Source: Candidatus Phycosocius spiralis
Lineage (GTDB): Bacteria; Pseudomonadota; Alphaproteobacteria; Caulobacterales; Aquidulcibacteraceae
DNA length: 64,000 nt
Reading direction: 5' to 3'
Assembly: GCF_030158815.1 (NCBI RefSeq)
Contig: NZ_BPFZ01000012.1
Coordinates: forward strand, 1-64,000
The position numbers and the translations under genes were made by a program. Of the stretch, positions 37,053-46,606 are shown piece after piece. The notes beneath the pieces are model-generated. The model was not told the DNA's origin and ran no database searches. It was given only the letters and a program-made list of their open reading frames with translations. How positions within the stretch are numbered: position 1 is the stretch's first letter; every line of letters begins with the position of its first letter.

Positions 37053-38072
37053 TCATACACCTGATTGATTGATAGTATATAGTAGCACCCGCAATTTTGG
37101 GGGTACCGTCTTAGCAAATTCACCTGTGCCATTTAGCATGTCACCCGCTAACTCGATTGGGTGAGTGGGTAAATCACTCGGCCAGATAAATTCTGATAGA
37201 AACCATGGTTTTGTACGCTGATCGAAAATAGATTCGAGCCAGCATATAATCGCTTGTATACGTGGTATGCGCTCCAGATCACGATGATACACCATACTCA
37301 ATTCTATCGCTGTTGCAGGGCTGCCTACCATAACCAATTCAGGGTACATTGGCACCAAAGCTATTTGCAGCCATGCAATTCTTATACCAGCCAGAACGCC
37401 CTCAACAAAAGCGGCGCTGGAATTAGTTTCAACGCGACGTCGGGCCAAAGTCTGAAAGGGCGGAAATTGGCGCTTCATAGCCTCGGTATGGGTTTGTGCT
37501 TCATGGTTTAGGCAGGTATGACACAAAGCATCTTCCAAGGAAGCTGGCATGCCATAAAGCTCGAATAATGACCTAGATTCAAATAAACCATGGTGGAAAA
37601 ATGCCAAGCAGTGCGAACAATAACCACTTATGGGTTCTGCACTAAAATTAGGGGAAATTTCCGCATCAGATTCCAATGGCCGATTTGGCTTAAAACCAGA
37701 AACAAGGTGAATATCCAGTTTTGGGTTTTCGCGTAATAAGTGGGTTAATGCTGGGCATATTACTTGAACAGCAACCTCATCCGAACAAAATAAGGTGACG
37801 GCTCCATTTGGGGAAACGGCAGCAGAATCACAAATGTCGCGATCCAGCTCCCCGTTGTGATAATCAATGGTGCGTCTGTAGGTGTGGGCAAGAATACCTG
37901 CGTTGGTTAGGACAGACCCTTGAGCGGTTCGGCGAACCCGCCGGGCATTCAAATCCGCTTCAAGTTGATCTAAAGCCCTTGATACCGTCGAGGGGTGCAC
38001 ACGCAGCGCGTGCGCTGTAACATTAGGCCCCCTACATAAATCAGCGTCATGAAAAACATGCAGATCCGACAT
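37053..38072 (-). CDS. LysR-type regulator with two CxxC pairs
   Basis: A 339-residue regulator from ATG 38072. The N-terminal winged helix fits LysR proteins (SDLHVFHDADLCRGPNVTAHAL, then HPSTVSRALDQLEADLNARRVRRTAQGSVLTNAG). The effector half is divergent and has two CxxC pairs at about 152-155 (CSHC) and 184-187 (CHTC), in the region where relatives have GLYASPAYL. These could bind metal or sense redox, but that is inference. The open frame extends to 38159 with unconserved sequence. It stands alone beside decayed DNA. Confidence 0.75.
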   Translation of the reverse strand: MSDLHVFHDADLCRGPNVTAHALRVHPSTVSRALDQLEADLNARRVRRTAQGSVLTNAGILAHTYRRTIDYHNGELDRDICDSAAVSPNGAVTLFCSDEVAVQVICPALTHLLRENPKLDIHLVSGFKPNRPLESDAEISPNFSAEPISGYCSHCLAFFHHGLFESRSLFELYGMPASLEDALCHTCLNHEAQTHTEAMKRQFPPFQTLARRRVETNSSAAFVEGVLAGIRIAWLQIALVPMYPELVMVGSPATAIELSMVYHRDLERIPRIQAIICWLESIFDQRTKPWFLSEFIWPSDLPTHPIELAGDMLNGTGEFAKTVPPKLRVLLYTINQSGV

Positions 38073-39022
38073 AATAGATTTGTGCCGCATGATTTGGTTC
38101 AAAGGAACACTACTCCTCAAATAAACTTTAACTATATTGCAAATCTTGTGAACTCCCAAGTAGATTTTTTAGTATTTGATGAATTAAGCACACTTTTTCA
38201 GTTCGTTCTATTTTTTGAGCTGTTGAGAAGGGTCAGTTTTGCGCATAGGAGCCACAAGCACCTCGGTACATCTGGTTGCTGATTGGAAAATCACAATCGA
38301 CAAGACGGCTTTGGAAAAGATGATCATGACATTCAAGTTTACTAGGTCAGCTTTAGTACCACACCGAACAATGGCCGCCCCAACTATACTTGGACGCATC
38401 AAGCTGGACTTAGATACATCAAGCTGGCTGCAGCGGATGTCCGCGAAAATCTTAAAGCTGCCACCAGCTCTGAGCTTGAATGAATAAGATCTTTAGCATG
38501 ACTATGGTGCGACTGACCACAAATCCAACGACATGAGAAATCGTAGCAGCCGCACAATTGAAGGACCCTATCAGCCAAGGATTAGAATAGATGCCCAGTG
38601 AACCAATCTTACTTATGGTAAGCTCGTTATTGAGCGAACAAGAACCATTCAGCCCAAGTGATGACTTGATTTTATCACCTGTCCTGATGCAAGTTCGAGA
38701 GTTAGAAGCTGAAAGGGTCTATATGCCGCCATCGACCGGTTAGAGGTATTGATTGAACTTATTCAAACGCAACACAGTGAGTGTCGGTAACTCAGTGTCC
38801 TTAGCGTTAGCTTATTCGAGATGGCAACAATCATTGGGGTTTCGTGCAGGAATCTAAACAGGAAAGCCACACTTATGGACGATGTAGCATAGACCACGCA
38901 GCCTATAGCGAACTGACCTTTTCAAAAATTCAACTGCAATGCGACATAATAGTAACTTCCAAGCTAGGCAGGCTTCGCTAGGGTAAGCAACTATAAGCTT
39001 TGAAACAAAGGTGAGGAAACAC
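38073..39022. other. Decayed intergenic stretch
   Basis: About 950 bases without an intact gene. It contains the possible IS66 fragment listed separately, an 82-codon plus-strand frame without recognisable motifs, and the leader of phaB. The lack of any long frame suggests loss of former mobile or accessory genes. Confidence 0.5.
38591..38790 (+). pseudogene. Possible remnant of IS66-type TnpC N-terminus
   Basis: A frame from ATG 38591 reads to VRELEAERVYMP, and after a frame change at about 38724 continues AAIDRLEVLIELIQTQHSECR to a stop at 38790. Together they resemble the coiled-coil start of IS66 TnpC proteins (RELEAE...AAIDRLEALIE). No catalytic domain or terminal repeats follow. This is a short similarity judged by eye. 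Confidence 0.3.
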
Positions 39023-39745
39023 ATGAAAAAAGTTGCGGTTGTGACAGGGGGCTCACGTGGCATTGGTGCCGCGATCTCGATCGCTTTGCGCGATGCTGGC
39101 TATGTGGTTGGTGCTAATTATGGGGGTAATAATCAAGCTGCAGAGGCGTTCACCGCCCAAACCGGTATAGCTACATATAAATTTGATGTAGGAGATTATG
39201 AGGCGTGCACGAAGGCGATGGGCCGGATCGAAGCAGAGTTAGGGCCCATTTCGGTTCTGATTAATAATGCTGGAATTACCAAGGATGGATTTTTCCATAA
39301 GATGAGCGCAGAACAATGGCGGTCGGTCATCAATGTTGATCTTGATAGTCTTTTTAATTGCACCCGCCCTGTGATCAATGGCATGCGCGAGCGTGGGTTT
39401 GGTCGAATTGTCAATATATCTTCGATCAATGGCCAAAAAGGCCAAATTGGTCAGGTCAATTATTCAGCCGCTAAAGCTGGCGTGATTGGCTTCACCAAAG
39501 CCTTGGCCCAGGAGGGGGCTGCCAAGGGCGTGACCGTAAACTGTGTTGCACCGGGTTATATTGCTACTGAAATGGTCTCAGCCATGCACTCAGATGCCTT
39601 GGCCAAAGTCAAAGCATCCATACCATGTGGTCGCCTAGGTGAAAGCGAAGAGATCGCGCGCGCCGTCATCTTTTTGGTTGAAGATCAAGGCTTTATCAAT
39701 GGATCCACTTTGACCATTAACGGCGCGCAATTCATTGCGGGCTGA
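39023..39745 (+). CDS. phaB: Acetoacetyl-CoA reductase
   Basis: NADPH-dependent SDR that makes D-3-hydroxybutyryl-CoA for PHB synthesis. The 240-residue form from ATG 39023 has AGGTGAGGA upstream as ribosome binding site. Motifs: TGGSRGIG, NNAGITKDGFFHKM, NISSINGQKGQIGQVNYSAAK and the ending NGAQFIAG. The family-specific NNAGIT(K/R)D and GQxGQxNYSAAKAG patterns separate it from FabG. phaA and phaC are not in the window. It faces metK with four bases between stops. Confidence 0.92.
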   Translation: MKKVAVVTGGSRGIGAAISIALRDAGYVVGANYGGNNQAAEAFTAQTGIATYKFDVGDYEACTKAMGRIEAELGPISVLINNAGITKDGFFHKMSAEQWRSVINVDLDSLFNCTRPVINGMRERGFGRIVNISSINGQKGQIGQVNYSAAKAGVIGFTKALAQEGAAKGVTVNCVAPGYIATEMVSAMHSDALAKVKASIPCGRLGESEEIARAVIFLVEDQGFINGSTLTINGAQFIAG

Positions 39746-39749
39746 TTTC

Positions 39750-40946
39750 TTAAACGAGCAGGTCTTTGAGCTCATCGATTAAGTCGGTTTTTTCCCACGA
39801 AAAACCGCCATCGGCCTCTGGGGCACGGCCAAAATGACCATAAGCTGCGGTTCGGGCATAAATCGGTTTGTTGAGCTCTAAATGACTGCGAATGCCACGC
39901 GGTGTCAGCTTTATCAATTGCGGTAATCGCTTCTCAAGCAAGTTCAAATCGCAGCGCTCGGTCCCATCGCAATTGGCGTATATGGATAAGGGCTCAGCCA
40001 CGCCGATGGCATAGGATAATTGTAAGGTACACCGATCTGCTAAACCGGCTGCAACGATGTTTTTAGCGAGATAGCGGGCTGCATAGGCCGCAGATCGATC
40101 AACTTTGGTGGGGTCCTTGCCAGAAAAAGCCCCGCCACCATGGGGGGCCGCCCCACCATAAGTATCAACGATGATTTTGCGCCCAGTCAGACCACAATCA
40201 CCATCGGGACCCCCGACGACAAACTTGCCCGTTGGATTGATATGCCACACACAATGTTGGTCGATCGGCAAAATATCGCCAAGTGATTTACGTATATAAG
40301 GCTCTACAATGGCGCGAATGTCATCACTGGACAGTCTCTCATCGAGATGTTGGGTTGATAGGACAATCGATGTTGCAGCAACGGCTTTGCCGTTTTCGTA
40401 ACGCGCTGTGACTTGGCTTTTCGCATCGGGGCCGAGCATGGCCAGAACGCCATTTTTGCGCGCATTGGCCAAATCTTTAAGAATTTTATGGCTAAACTGG
40501 ATGGGTGCTGGCATTAATTCTGGGGTTTCATTGGTGGCATATCCGAACATAATGCCTTGGTCGCCAGCTCCTTCTTCCTTGTTACCCGACGCATCCACAC
40601 CCATGGCAATATGCTCAGACTGTCCATGTAAGAGCACTTCTATATCGACATATTGCCAATGGAACCCGTCTTGCTCATAGCCAATATCCTTGATGGCCAT
40701 ACGCGCAGTGTGGGCGATTAGGTCTTCGGTTACGCTGTTGGTGCCACGAAATTCCCCTGCAATGACGACACGATTGGTGGTTGCCAAGGTTTCAGCCGCA
40801 CAACGTAAAGCCCATGGATCAAGCCCTTCAGCAATTGTGTGGCGAAAGTAAAGATCGACCACTTCATCTGAAATCCGATCACAAACTTTATCAGGATGTC
40901 CCTCAGATACACTCTCAGAGGTGAAAAAATATGAAGTACGGGCCAA
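39750..40946 (-). CDS. metK: S-adenosylmethionine synthetase (TTG start)
   Basis: Makes S-adenosylmethionine from methionine and ATP. The 398-residue protein has [20 protein letters not shown] at the N-terminus, the signature [15 protein letters not shown] and the phosphate-binding [19 protein letters not shown]. The start is TTG with GGAG eight bases upstream, giving [13 protein letters not shown] strong inverted repeat lies 27 bases upstream and is a likely control site. It is divergent from argE. Confidence 0.97.
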   Translation of the reverse strand: MARTSYFFTSESVSEGHPDKVCDRISDEVVDLYFRHTIAEGLDPWALRCAAETLATTNRVVIAGEFRGTNSVTEDLIAHTARMAIKDIGYEQDGFHWQYVDIEVLLHGQSEHIAMGVDASGNKEEGAGDQGIMFGYATNETPELMPAPIQFSHKILKDLANARKNGVLAMLGPDAKSQVTARYENGKAVAATSIVLSTQHLDERLSSDDIRAIVEPYIRKSLGDILPIDQHCVWHINPTGKFVVGGPDGDCGLTGRKIIVDTYGGAAPHGGGAFSGKDPTKVDRSAAYAARYLAKNIVAAGLADRCTLQLSYAIGVAEPLSIYANCDGTERCDLNLLEKRLPQLIKLTPRGIRSHLELNKPIYARTAAYGHFGRAPEADGGFSWEKTDLIDELKDLLV

Positions 40947-40972
40947 GGGATAACTCCAGTCTCGATTATTTG

Positions 40973-40996
40973 AGATATAAATACATGTTTATATCT
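40973..40996. promoter_or_regulatory. Inverted repeat upstream of metK
   Basis: AGATATAAA, spacer TACATG, TTTATATCT: perfect 9-base arms in the 112-base gap between metK and argE. ArsR-type SAH regulators and others use AT-rich palindromes near SAM-cycle genes, so an operator is plausible; the regulator is unknown. I do not see a recognised SAM riboswitch fold. Confidence 0.55.
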
Positions 40997-41058
40997 TGAA
41001 ATCAACATAGCAAACGAAAAAAGTAGCGCTTAGTCAGACTTCATGTCACAGTCTTGCT

Positions 41059-42249
41059 ATGAATAAGCAAAAACTTCTTGGTGACACTATTGAAATTCTA
41101 GGCCATCTAGTCAGTTATGATACGACGTCACGCAACTCTAATCTGCCATTGATTAACTGGGTTGAAACTCGGACTAGGGGGCTTGGTGCCGTGACGCGGC
41201 GTATTCCCAATCGTGATGGCACGAAAGCCAATTTGATAGTCAGTTTTGGACCACTCACCAAACCGGGGGGTATAGTATTGTCGGGACATACCGATGTTGT
41301 TCCGGTCGACGATCAAGATTGGACCAGCGATCCATGGACCTTGGTAGCACGAGATGGCAGGTTTTATGGGCGCGGCACCTGCGACATGAAGGGGTTTGCA
41401 GCTTGCGCCTTAGCCTTGGCACCCCATATGGCCGAGGCGAAACTCACAGCGCCGATCCATATTGCCCTAACCTATGATGAGGAGATTGGATGTTTAGGTG
41501 CACCATCATTGGTTCGCGCGCTTGGCCTTGATTATGCGCCGTTGGACTGCGTTATCATCGGTGAACCAAGCGATATGCGGGTTGTTTCAGGACAAAAGGG
41601 TTTGGCCGTTTATCAGGTGGAAATAACCGGCAAAGCAGCACATTCGAGCCAAGTACAGCAAGGTGTTTCAGCGATCATGGAAGCTGTGCCACTGCTGGCA
41701 AAAATCTACATGCTTGCCGATCAAGCCCGTGCTAAAGCCCCAAAGCACAGTTCCTTTGAGCCAGCTGGAACCACAATCACAATCGGGGTGCTTCAAGGTG
41801 GTACCGCTTCCAACATATTGGCACAATCGTGTCATTTCATTTTTGATATCCGGTTTGAATTAGGCGATGATCCCAAAGCGTATCAAACGAGCATTGCGCA
41901 ATGGGTGGAAGAGTTAGACGCAGCGATAAAGCTTAAGGCACCCGAAGGGGGCGCTGTCATGACACAGCGTTCTTTTTCTCCCGCCATGTTACCTGAAACC
42001 AATGGTAAAGCTGAAGCTATGGCGCGTGCTCTGACTGGGGATAATTCTATGCGTGCCGTTGCCTATGCGACCGAGGGCGGCATTTTCCAACTAGGCGGGC
42101 TATCGACAGTAATTTGCGGACCAGGCTCGATTTTGCAGGCTCACCAGCCCGATGAGTTTATAGAAATGTCGCAGTTACAAGCTTGTGTAGATTTCATGAT
42201 CGCTTTGGTGCAGCGTATGCGGGGAGATTCGGGCACGTTTCTTAGTTAA
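41059..42249 (+). CDS. argE: Acetylornithine deacetylase
   Basis: M20-family metal enzyme that releases ornithine from N-acetylornithine in arginine synthesis. The 396-residue protein has LSGHTDVVPVDDQDWTSDP with the metal His, GRGTCDMKGFAA with the bridging Asp, the Glu pair in TYDEEIGCLG, and GEPSDMRVV. A dimerisation domain follows (KAAHSSQVQQGVSA) and the last metal His is in LQAHQPDEF. Ornithine is also the substrate of the decarboxylase at 46.6 kb. Confidence 0.94.
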   Translation: MNKQKLLGDTIEILGHLVSYDTTSRNSNLPLINWVETRTRGLGAVTRRIPNRDGTKANLIVSFGPLTKPGGIVLSGHTDVVPVDDQDWTSDPWTLVARDGRFYGRGTCDMKGFAACALALAPHMAEAKLTAPIHIALTYDEEIGCLGAPSLVRALGLDYAPLDCVIIGEPSDMRVVSGQKGLAVYQVEITGKAAHSSQVQQGVSAIMEAVPLLAKIYMLADQARAKAPKHSSFEPAGTTITIGVLQGGTASNILAQSCHFIFDIRFELGDDPKAYQTSIAQWVEELDAAIKLKAPEGGAVMTQRSFSPAMLPETNGKAEAMARALTGDNSMRAVAYATEGGIFQLGGLSTVICGPGSILQAHQPDEFIEMSQLQACVDFMIALVQRMRGDSGTFLS

Positions 42250-42396
42250 ACATCATAGCCAACCATCTATACGCCAATCATTTCAACGATAGTTGAAAAA
42301 ACACGTGTTCAATCATAATTTGCACATCTTTAGAGGGTAACCAAGCAAGTGCACGCGCTATGTTCAAACCAAAGTTAGAAGGATTAAAGGTTTGTC

Positions 42397-42498
42397 ATGG
42401 ACTGCACTAAAAAGTGCCTAACGGATTTGGCTAGACTATATGATATGAATTCAGGTGCCCTTTACCACCTTGTCACGCGTTGGAGTAGCATAAGATGA
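42397..42498 (+). CDS. Candidate 33-residue ORF coupled to ctpA
   Basis: ATG 42397 is preceded by AAAGG at six bases and the frame (MDCTKKCLTDLARLYDMNSG and 13 more residues) ends with a TGA that overlaps the ctpA ATG (ATGA). Coupled short upstream frames can adjust translation of the next gene. There is no homology I can name and chance is a real alternative. Confidence 0.22.
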   Translation: MDCTKKCLTDLARLYDMNSGALYHLVTRWSSIR

Positions 42499-43925
42499 AA
42501 GACGTCCAAAAGTCACAGCGCTGGTGGATCGCCCCGGTTCTGGCGGGAACCTTGGGCTTAGGCGCGGCCCTTGGGGCCAGTGCGGTTGCTTGGTCTGCGG
42601 GTGGGCGCGGTGATATCCCGGTTCCAGCCGCCAAGGGTGAGGATACCTTACGCCAACTTGAAATGTTTGCTGACGTGATGGCGCGGGTTCGCACCGATTA
42701 TGTGGTGCCGACTAAGGATGACAAATTGGTGGCCGCGGCCATCAATGGCATGCTGCAATCCCTTGACCCACATTCCAGCTATTTAGACGCCGAAGCCTTC
42801 AACAATATGCAAGTCTCAACCCGTGGCGAATATGGCGGCATCGGCATTGAAGTTACCAGCGAAGACGGTGCTGTCAAAGTCATTTCGCCAATGGACGATA
42901 GTCCAGCGGCACGGGCTGGTATCAAAGCGGGTGATAAACTGATTGCGGTGGACGGTGTCTCCATCCTTGGGTTGCCACTTGATGAAGCGGTTAAGAAAAT
43001 GCGTGGCCCTGTGGGCACTTCCATTGATGTGACCGTGGCGCGCGATACGATGGAGCCTTTTATCGCCAAGGTGAAGCGCGAAGTCATCGTGCTTAAGCCC
43101 GTGACCAGCAAGATTGAGGGTGATTTTGCCTATATTCGGATCTCAACCTTTGTGAACGAGCGTACCGGCCAAGCCCTTAATAAAGCGATTGACGATATTC
43201 AGCGCCAATTGGGCGGGCGGTTGAAGGGGATTGTGCTCGATCTCCGCAACAATGGCGGTGGATTACTCGACCAAGCAATTGAAGTGGCCGATACCTTTAT
43301 GGACCGTGGAGAGGTGGTCTCAACACGTGGACGAAGGCCCGATGATATTCAGCGTTATTATGGCACACCGGGTGAACGTTTGGCGGGCGTGCCCATGGTC
43401 GTTTTGATTAATGAGGGTACGGCTTCTGCTTCAGAGATTGTGGCGGGTGCCCTTCAAGACCGTGGTCGTGCCACTATTGTTGGTATGGCTTCATTTGGCA
43501 AAGGCTCGGTCCAGACCGTGATCCCGCTGCGTAATGGCCGCGACGGCGCGCTGCGCTTGACCACGTCTAAATATTACACCCCTGCTGGGCGTTCTATTCA
43601 GGGCGCGGGCATTGAACCTGATATCGAGATTGCAGCGGTGCGGACCACCGAGGAACAACTCAAAGAGCGCAAAGCCATGTTTCGTGGTGAAGAGGATTTG
43701 CCCCATGCACTCGATAATGAGAGTGGACTCAAGCGCTCCTTGCCCCACATGCCCAAAGAAATGCCACCTGTTGGCTGGAAAGAGGGTGAGGATTATCAAC
43801 TCAAGCGCGCTTATGAATTGCTCGCCGCTGGCTTGCCTAAGCGTGCTCCGATGACTGTGACGCGCCGCGCTGAATTAAAGCCGCAAGAGGGGATTCCTGC
43901 TAAGGCTGCGACTGCACCAAACTAG
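42495..43925 (+). CDS. ctpA: Carboxy-terminal processing peptidase, S41 family
   Basis: Periplasmic serine protease, 476 residues, with an N-terminal membrane or signal segment (15-35), a PDZ domain at about 105-180 (GGIGIEVTSEDGAVKVISPM, GIKAGDKLIAVDGV) and the S41 core. The catalytic Ser is in NEGTASASEIV and the Lys in ASFGKGSVQT. The tail is Lys and Ala rich. Its base use looks more GC-rich than the neighbours. The usual EnvC-type partner upstream is absent; a YgjP-like gene begins at the next base. Confidence 0.94.
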   Translation: MKDVQKSQRWWIAPVLAGTLGLGAALGASAVAWSAGGRGDIPVPAAKGEDTLRQLEMFADVMARVRTDYVVPTKDDKLVAAAINGMLQSLDPHSSYLDAEAFNNMQVSTRGEYGGIGIEVTSEDGAVKVISPMDDSPAARAGIKAGDKLIAVDGVSILGLPLDEAVKKMRGPVGTSIDVTVARDTMEPFIAKVKREVIVLKPVTSKIEGDFAYIRISTFVNERTGQALNKAIDDIQRQLGGRLKGIVLDLRNNGGGLLDQAIEVADTFMDRGEVVSTRGRRPDDIQRYYGTPGERLAGVPMVVLINEGTASASEIVAGALQDRGRATIVGMASFGKGSVQTVIPLRNGRDGALRLTTSKYYTPAGRSIQGAGIEPDIEIAAVRTTEEQLKERKAMFRGEEDLPHALDNESGLKRSLPHMPKEMPPVGWKEGEDYQLKRAYELLAAGLPKRAPMTVTRRAELKPQEGIPAKAATAPN

Positions 43926-44636
43926 ATGATCCGCCATCTCGCCAACTTACATCTACCGTCTGGGCGGCAGGTTCAGGCCTTGATCACTGCACGTCGAGGG
44001 ACCAAGCGTTTGACCTTGCGGGTGGATCCGATCAAGCGCCACGTCATGGTTTCAGGTCCAGCGCGGGTCAAGCTCTCTGATGCACTTGGCTTTGCCCACC
44101 AAAATAGCGGTTGGATCGACGCGCGGCTGACTGCCTTGCCGTTGCCTGCCCCGTTTGAAGAAGGGGCCAGCTTTTTGTTTCGTGGGCGGCCGACCAAGCT
44201 GGTTCGAAAGCCCGGCCGACAAGCGGCAAGTTTTCATGATGGCCAAGAGCCCATTTTGGAGATTTTTGCGCCCCCACAACGCATGGCCGGGCGAACTAAG
44301 TTGGCCCTCAAGGCCCTCGCCCACGGCGACGCCTATCACTATGTTCAAGTCTTTAGCGCAAAACTGGGTAAAGCGCCCAATACGATCACGATACGTGACA
44401 CACGCTCGCGCTGGGGGTCTTGTACGGCGAATGGCGATATCATGTTGTCTTGGCGGTTGATTGGTGCACCGCCAAAGGTATTTGAATATGTGGTCGCCCA
44501 TGAAATGGCGCATTTGGTTGAACTCAATCACTCCAATTCATTCTGGATGCTGGTTACATCTTTAATGCCAGATTGGAAACCAGCTCGCGCTTGGTTGAGG
44601 GCGCATGGGGATACCCTATTGGCTTTAGGCTTCTAA
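43926..44636 (+). CDS. YgjP-like metallopeptidase domain protein
   Basis: A 236-residue protein of the M48-related DUF45/YgjP family. The zinc motif HEMAH is in YVVAHEMAHLVELNHS, with the later His/Trp element in NHSNSFWMLV, and the typical RDTRSRWGSCTANGDIMLSWRL precedes it. It starts immediately after the ctpA stop and is probably co-transcribed. Substrates are unknown; it is likely cytosolic as no signal peptide is seen. Confidence 0.9.
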   Translation: MIRHLANLHLPSGRQVQALITARRGTKRLTLRVDPIKRHVMVSGPARVKLSDALGFAHQNSGWIDARLTALPLPAPFEEGASFLFRGRPTKLVRKPGRQAASFHDGQEPILEIFAPPQRMAGRTKLALKALAHGDAYHYVQVFSAKLGKAPNTITIRDTRSRWGSCTANGDIMLSWRLIGAPPKVFEYVVAHEMAHLVELNHSNSFWMLVTSLMPDWKPARAWLRAHGDTLLALGF

Positions 44637-44708
44637 GGACTGAATATCTATTTATGGTGGATGAGCCTTTTCTCTTTGGGTTTGACTAGGTGGTAGGCTT
44701 CAATCAAC

Positions 44709-45119
44709 TTAATGACATTTATTTGCCCTTTTTTCATCATCCCATTTTTTTAAAAACGATTTTTTGGCTTGCGAACGCCATACGCGCTCTAAATTGGCAG
44801 CCACCCAAGCAGGGTCCAAACGATCCGGACGCCCTAAGATCAAAGGCCAATTGCGATAATGGGGGGTAATAAAAAAAGTGTTAGGGTTAAATTCTAGGAG
44901 AAAATCGCGTTCTTCAAAGCTAGATTTAAACACAGCCGCATGTTCTTCGCTATTCCACCACACCCATAACTTGCCATGGGCTTTGAGATTGGGCTGCCCC
45001 CAAGAGACTGCATCTTCCACATTGGGTAAGTTCAAGCTGAGCGCAAAAGCCCGCAAAGCCTCCCACGTCAACAACTTCGGTTTTGGCTCAATAATTTTGG
45101 GATCCTTGCTTTTTTTCAT
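44709..45119 (-). CDS. MmcQ/YjbR family DNA-binding-like protein
   Basis: A 136-residue protein with the YjbR fold pattern: LTWEALRAFALSLNLPNVEDAVSWGQPNLKAHGKLWVWW at the N-terminal half and ITPHYRNWPLILGRP..LDPAWVAANLERVWR in the second half. Family members are small cytosolic proteins, some DNA-binding, with no settled function. It is a single gene, facing the YgjP-like gene, with an AT-rich 175-base leader shared with the divergent glycine-rich gene. Confidence 0.88.
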   Translation of the reverse strand: MKKSKDPKIIEPKPKLLTWEALRAFALSLNLPNVEDAVSWGQPNLKAHGKLWVWWNSEEHAAVFKSSFEERDFLLEFNPNTFFITPHYRNWPLILGRPDRLDPAWVAANLERVWRSQAKKSFLKKWDDEKRANKCH

Positions 45120-45294
45120 CTATGCAAAATAGCTATCAAAAATCGAAAATATCAAGGTAAATATAGATTGTAATTAAAATCAAATATCAGCCAAGAATTC
45201 ATAAACAGTGATTTAGTTCGATTTTCAATTTTGATACTCAGAAGGATTTAACCTTTATCGATTAGCCCATTATCCCAATTATGAGGAATCTGAA

Positions 45295-45708
45295 ATGTGG
45301 CCGCGCAATCAATCTTTCGGCATCGGAGGTGGACGTAATTCTTCGCCGGGTGGAGGATTATACATTGGGCCAGGCGGGGGTGCATCTCGAGATGTTGGCG
45401 GCGGGCTCTATACTGGCCCAGGTGGTGGACTATATACTGGCCCGGGCGGCGGGCTATCAACAGGTCGCGGGGGTGGCTTAAGCACAGAGCCTGGCGGGGG
45501 TCTCTATGCAGGCCCAGGTGGTGGCTTGTATGAAGGACCAGGTGGTGGTTTGTACGTTGGGGTGGGCGGTGGTGCCTATGTTGGGAGTGAAGGACCAGTT
45601 TACATGAGTAATATACCGCCGTGGGATGTTTTTGTACAGATTATCTGCGAAGATTATCCCAGATTCACCCATTTTGCCGACAGGATCAGCAGAGCGCTGC
45701 GCCTTTAA
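45295..45708 (+). CDS. Glycine-rich repeat protein (GGGLYxGP repeats)
   Basis: A 137-residue protein made of about ten copies of an 8-residue unit, (G)PGGGLYTG with variants such as PGGGLSTG and VGGGAYVG, spanning residues 10-100, followed by a conserved tail [31 protein letters not shown]. Proteins with this layout (start NQSFGIGGG, repeat block, SNIPPWPVF tail) occur in rhizobia and relatives with unknown role. GAGGA lies eight bases before ATG 45295. The repeat DNA is GGT/GGC-rich. The frame overlaps the sdhB stop by four bases, tail to tail. Confidence 0.85.
   Translation: MWPRNQSFGIGGGRNSSPGGGLYIGPGGGASRDVGGGLYTGPGGGLYTGPGGGLSTGRGGGLSTEPGGGLYAGPGGGLYEGPGGGLYVGVGGGAYVGSEGPVYMSNIPPWDVFVQIICEDYPRFTHFADRISRALRL
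45322..45594 (+). repeat. 24-base-type tandem coding repeats
   Basis: Roughly ten imperfect copies of a 24-base unit encode the GGGLYxGP repeats; two neighbouring copies (near 45397-45450) are the most alike. Copy differences are mainly in the variable residue (T, A, E, V). Confidence 0.7.
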
Positions 45709-46487
45709 AGCGCGCGTTCAACCATCATAGATTTGATTTCACCAATGGCTTTGGCTGGGTTGAGGCCTTTTGGACAAACTTGAGCGCAATTCATTATTGT
45801 GTGGCAGCGATAGAGGCGGAATGGATCCTCTAGATGGTCTAGACGTTTCCCCTTCTCTTCATCCCGGCTGTCAATTAACCAGCGGTAAGCCTGTAACAAT
45901 ACGGCAGGGCCGAGATAACGGTCGCCGTTCCACCAATAAGACGGGCAGGAGGTGGAACAACAGGCGCATAAAATGCACTCATACAAACCATCCAATGATT
46001 CACGGTCTTGTGGACTTTGTTTCCACTCTAGTTCAGGGGTGGGTGTGGTGGTCTGCAAATAAGGTTCAATGGAAGCATATTGGGCGTAAAAATTGGTTAG
46101 GTCAGGAACCAAATCCTTGATCACAGGCATTTGAGGCAACGGGCTGATTGCGATTGTATCACCTAGAACCTCGCTATGGCCTTTGGTGCAGGCTAAAGTG
46201 TTGCGCCCACCAATATTCATCGCACAAGAGCCACAAACGCCTTCGCGGCAAGAGCGGCGGAAAGTCAAGGTCGCGTCCATCGTACTTTTGATATGGATGA
46301 GCGCATCAAGAACCATAGGCCCACATTGATCGACGGCCACATCATAGGTGTCCCAGCGCGGATTATGTCCAGTCTCAGGATCATAGCGGTAAATCTTAAA
46401 CCTACGCACTTTTTTTGCGCCAGTTGGTGCTGGATAATGCTTGCCTTTGGTTACCCGAGAATTGGCTGGAAGTGTAAGCTGAACCAT
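45705..46487 (-). CDS. sdhB: Succinate dehydrogenase iron-sulfur subunit
   Basis: Iron-sulfur protein of complex II, 260 residues from ATG 46487 (MVQLTLP); the frame extends nine codons further. The three clusters are visible: 2Fe-2S ligands in [22 protein letters not shown], 4Fe-4S in [16 protein letters not shown] and the 3Fe-4S region [21 protein letters not shown]. Normally sdhB follows sdhC-D-A; here upstream is an ornithine decarboxylase and none of the other subunits is in the window, so the operon is split. Confidence 0.96.
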   Translation of the reverse strand: MVQLTLPANSRVTKGKHYPAPTGAKKVRRFKIYRYDPETGHNPRWDTYDVAVDQCGPMVLDALIHIKSTMDATLTFRRSCREGVCGSCAMNIGGRNTLACTKGHSEVLGDTIAISPLPQMPVIKDLVPDLTNFYAQYASIEPYLQTTTPTPELEWKQSPQDRESLDGLYECILCACCSTSCPSYWWNGDRYLGPAVLLQAYRWLIDSRDEEKGKRLDHLEDPFRLYRCHTIMNCAQVCPKGLNPAKAIGEIKSMMVERAL

Positions 46488-46606
46488 ACAGCGGCTATCC
46501 TTATCGTCTCTCAAAATGTTTTGACTGTGACATAGGGCAAGTTTGGGCCTTGGGCAAAGGGTATCGTACTTCCCAATGCAGTCCTAAGGCACCTTAAAGC
46601 GAAGAC

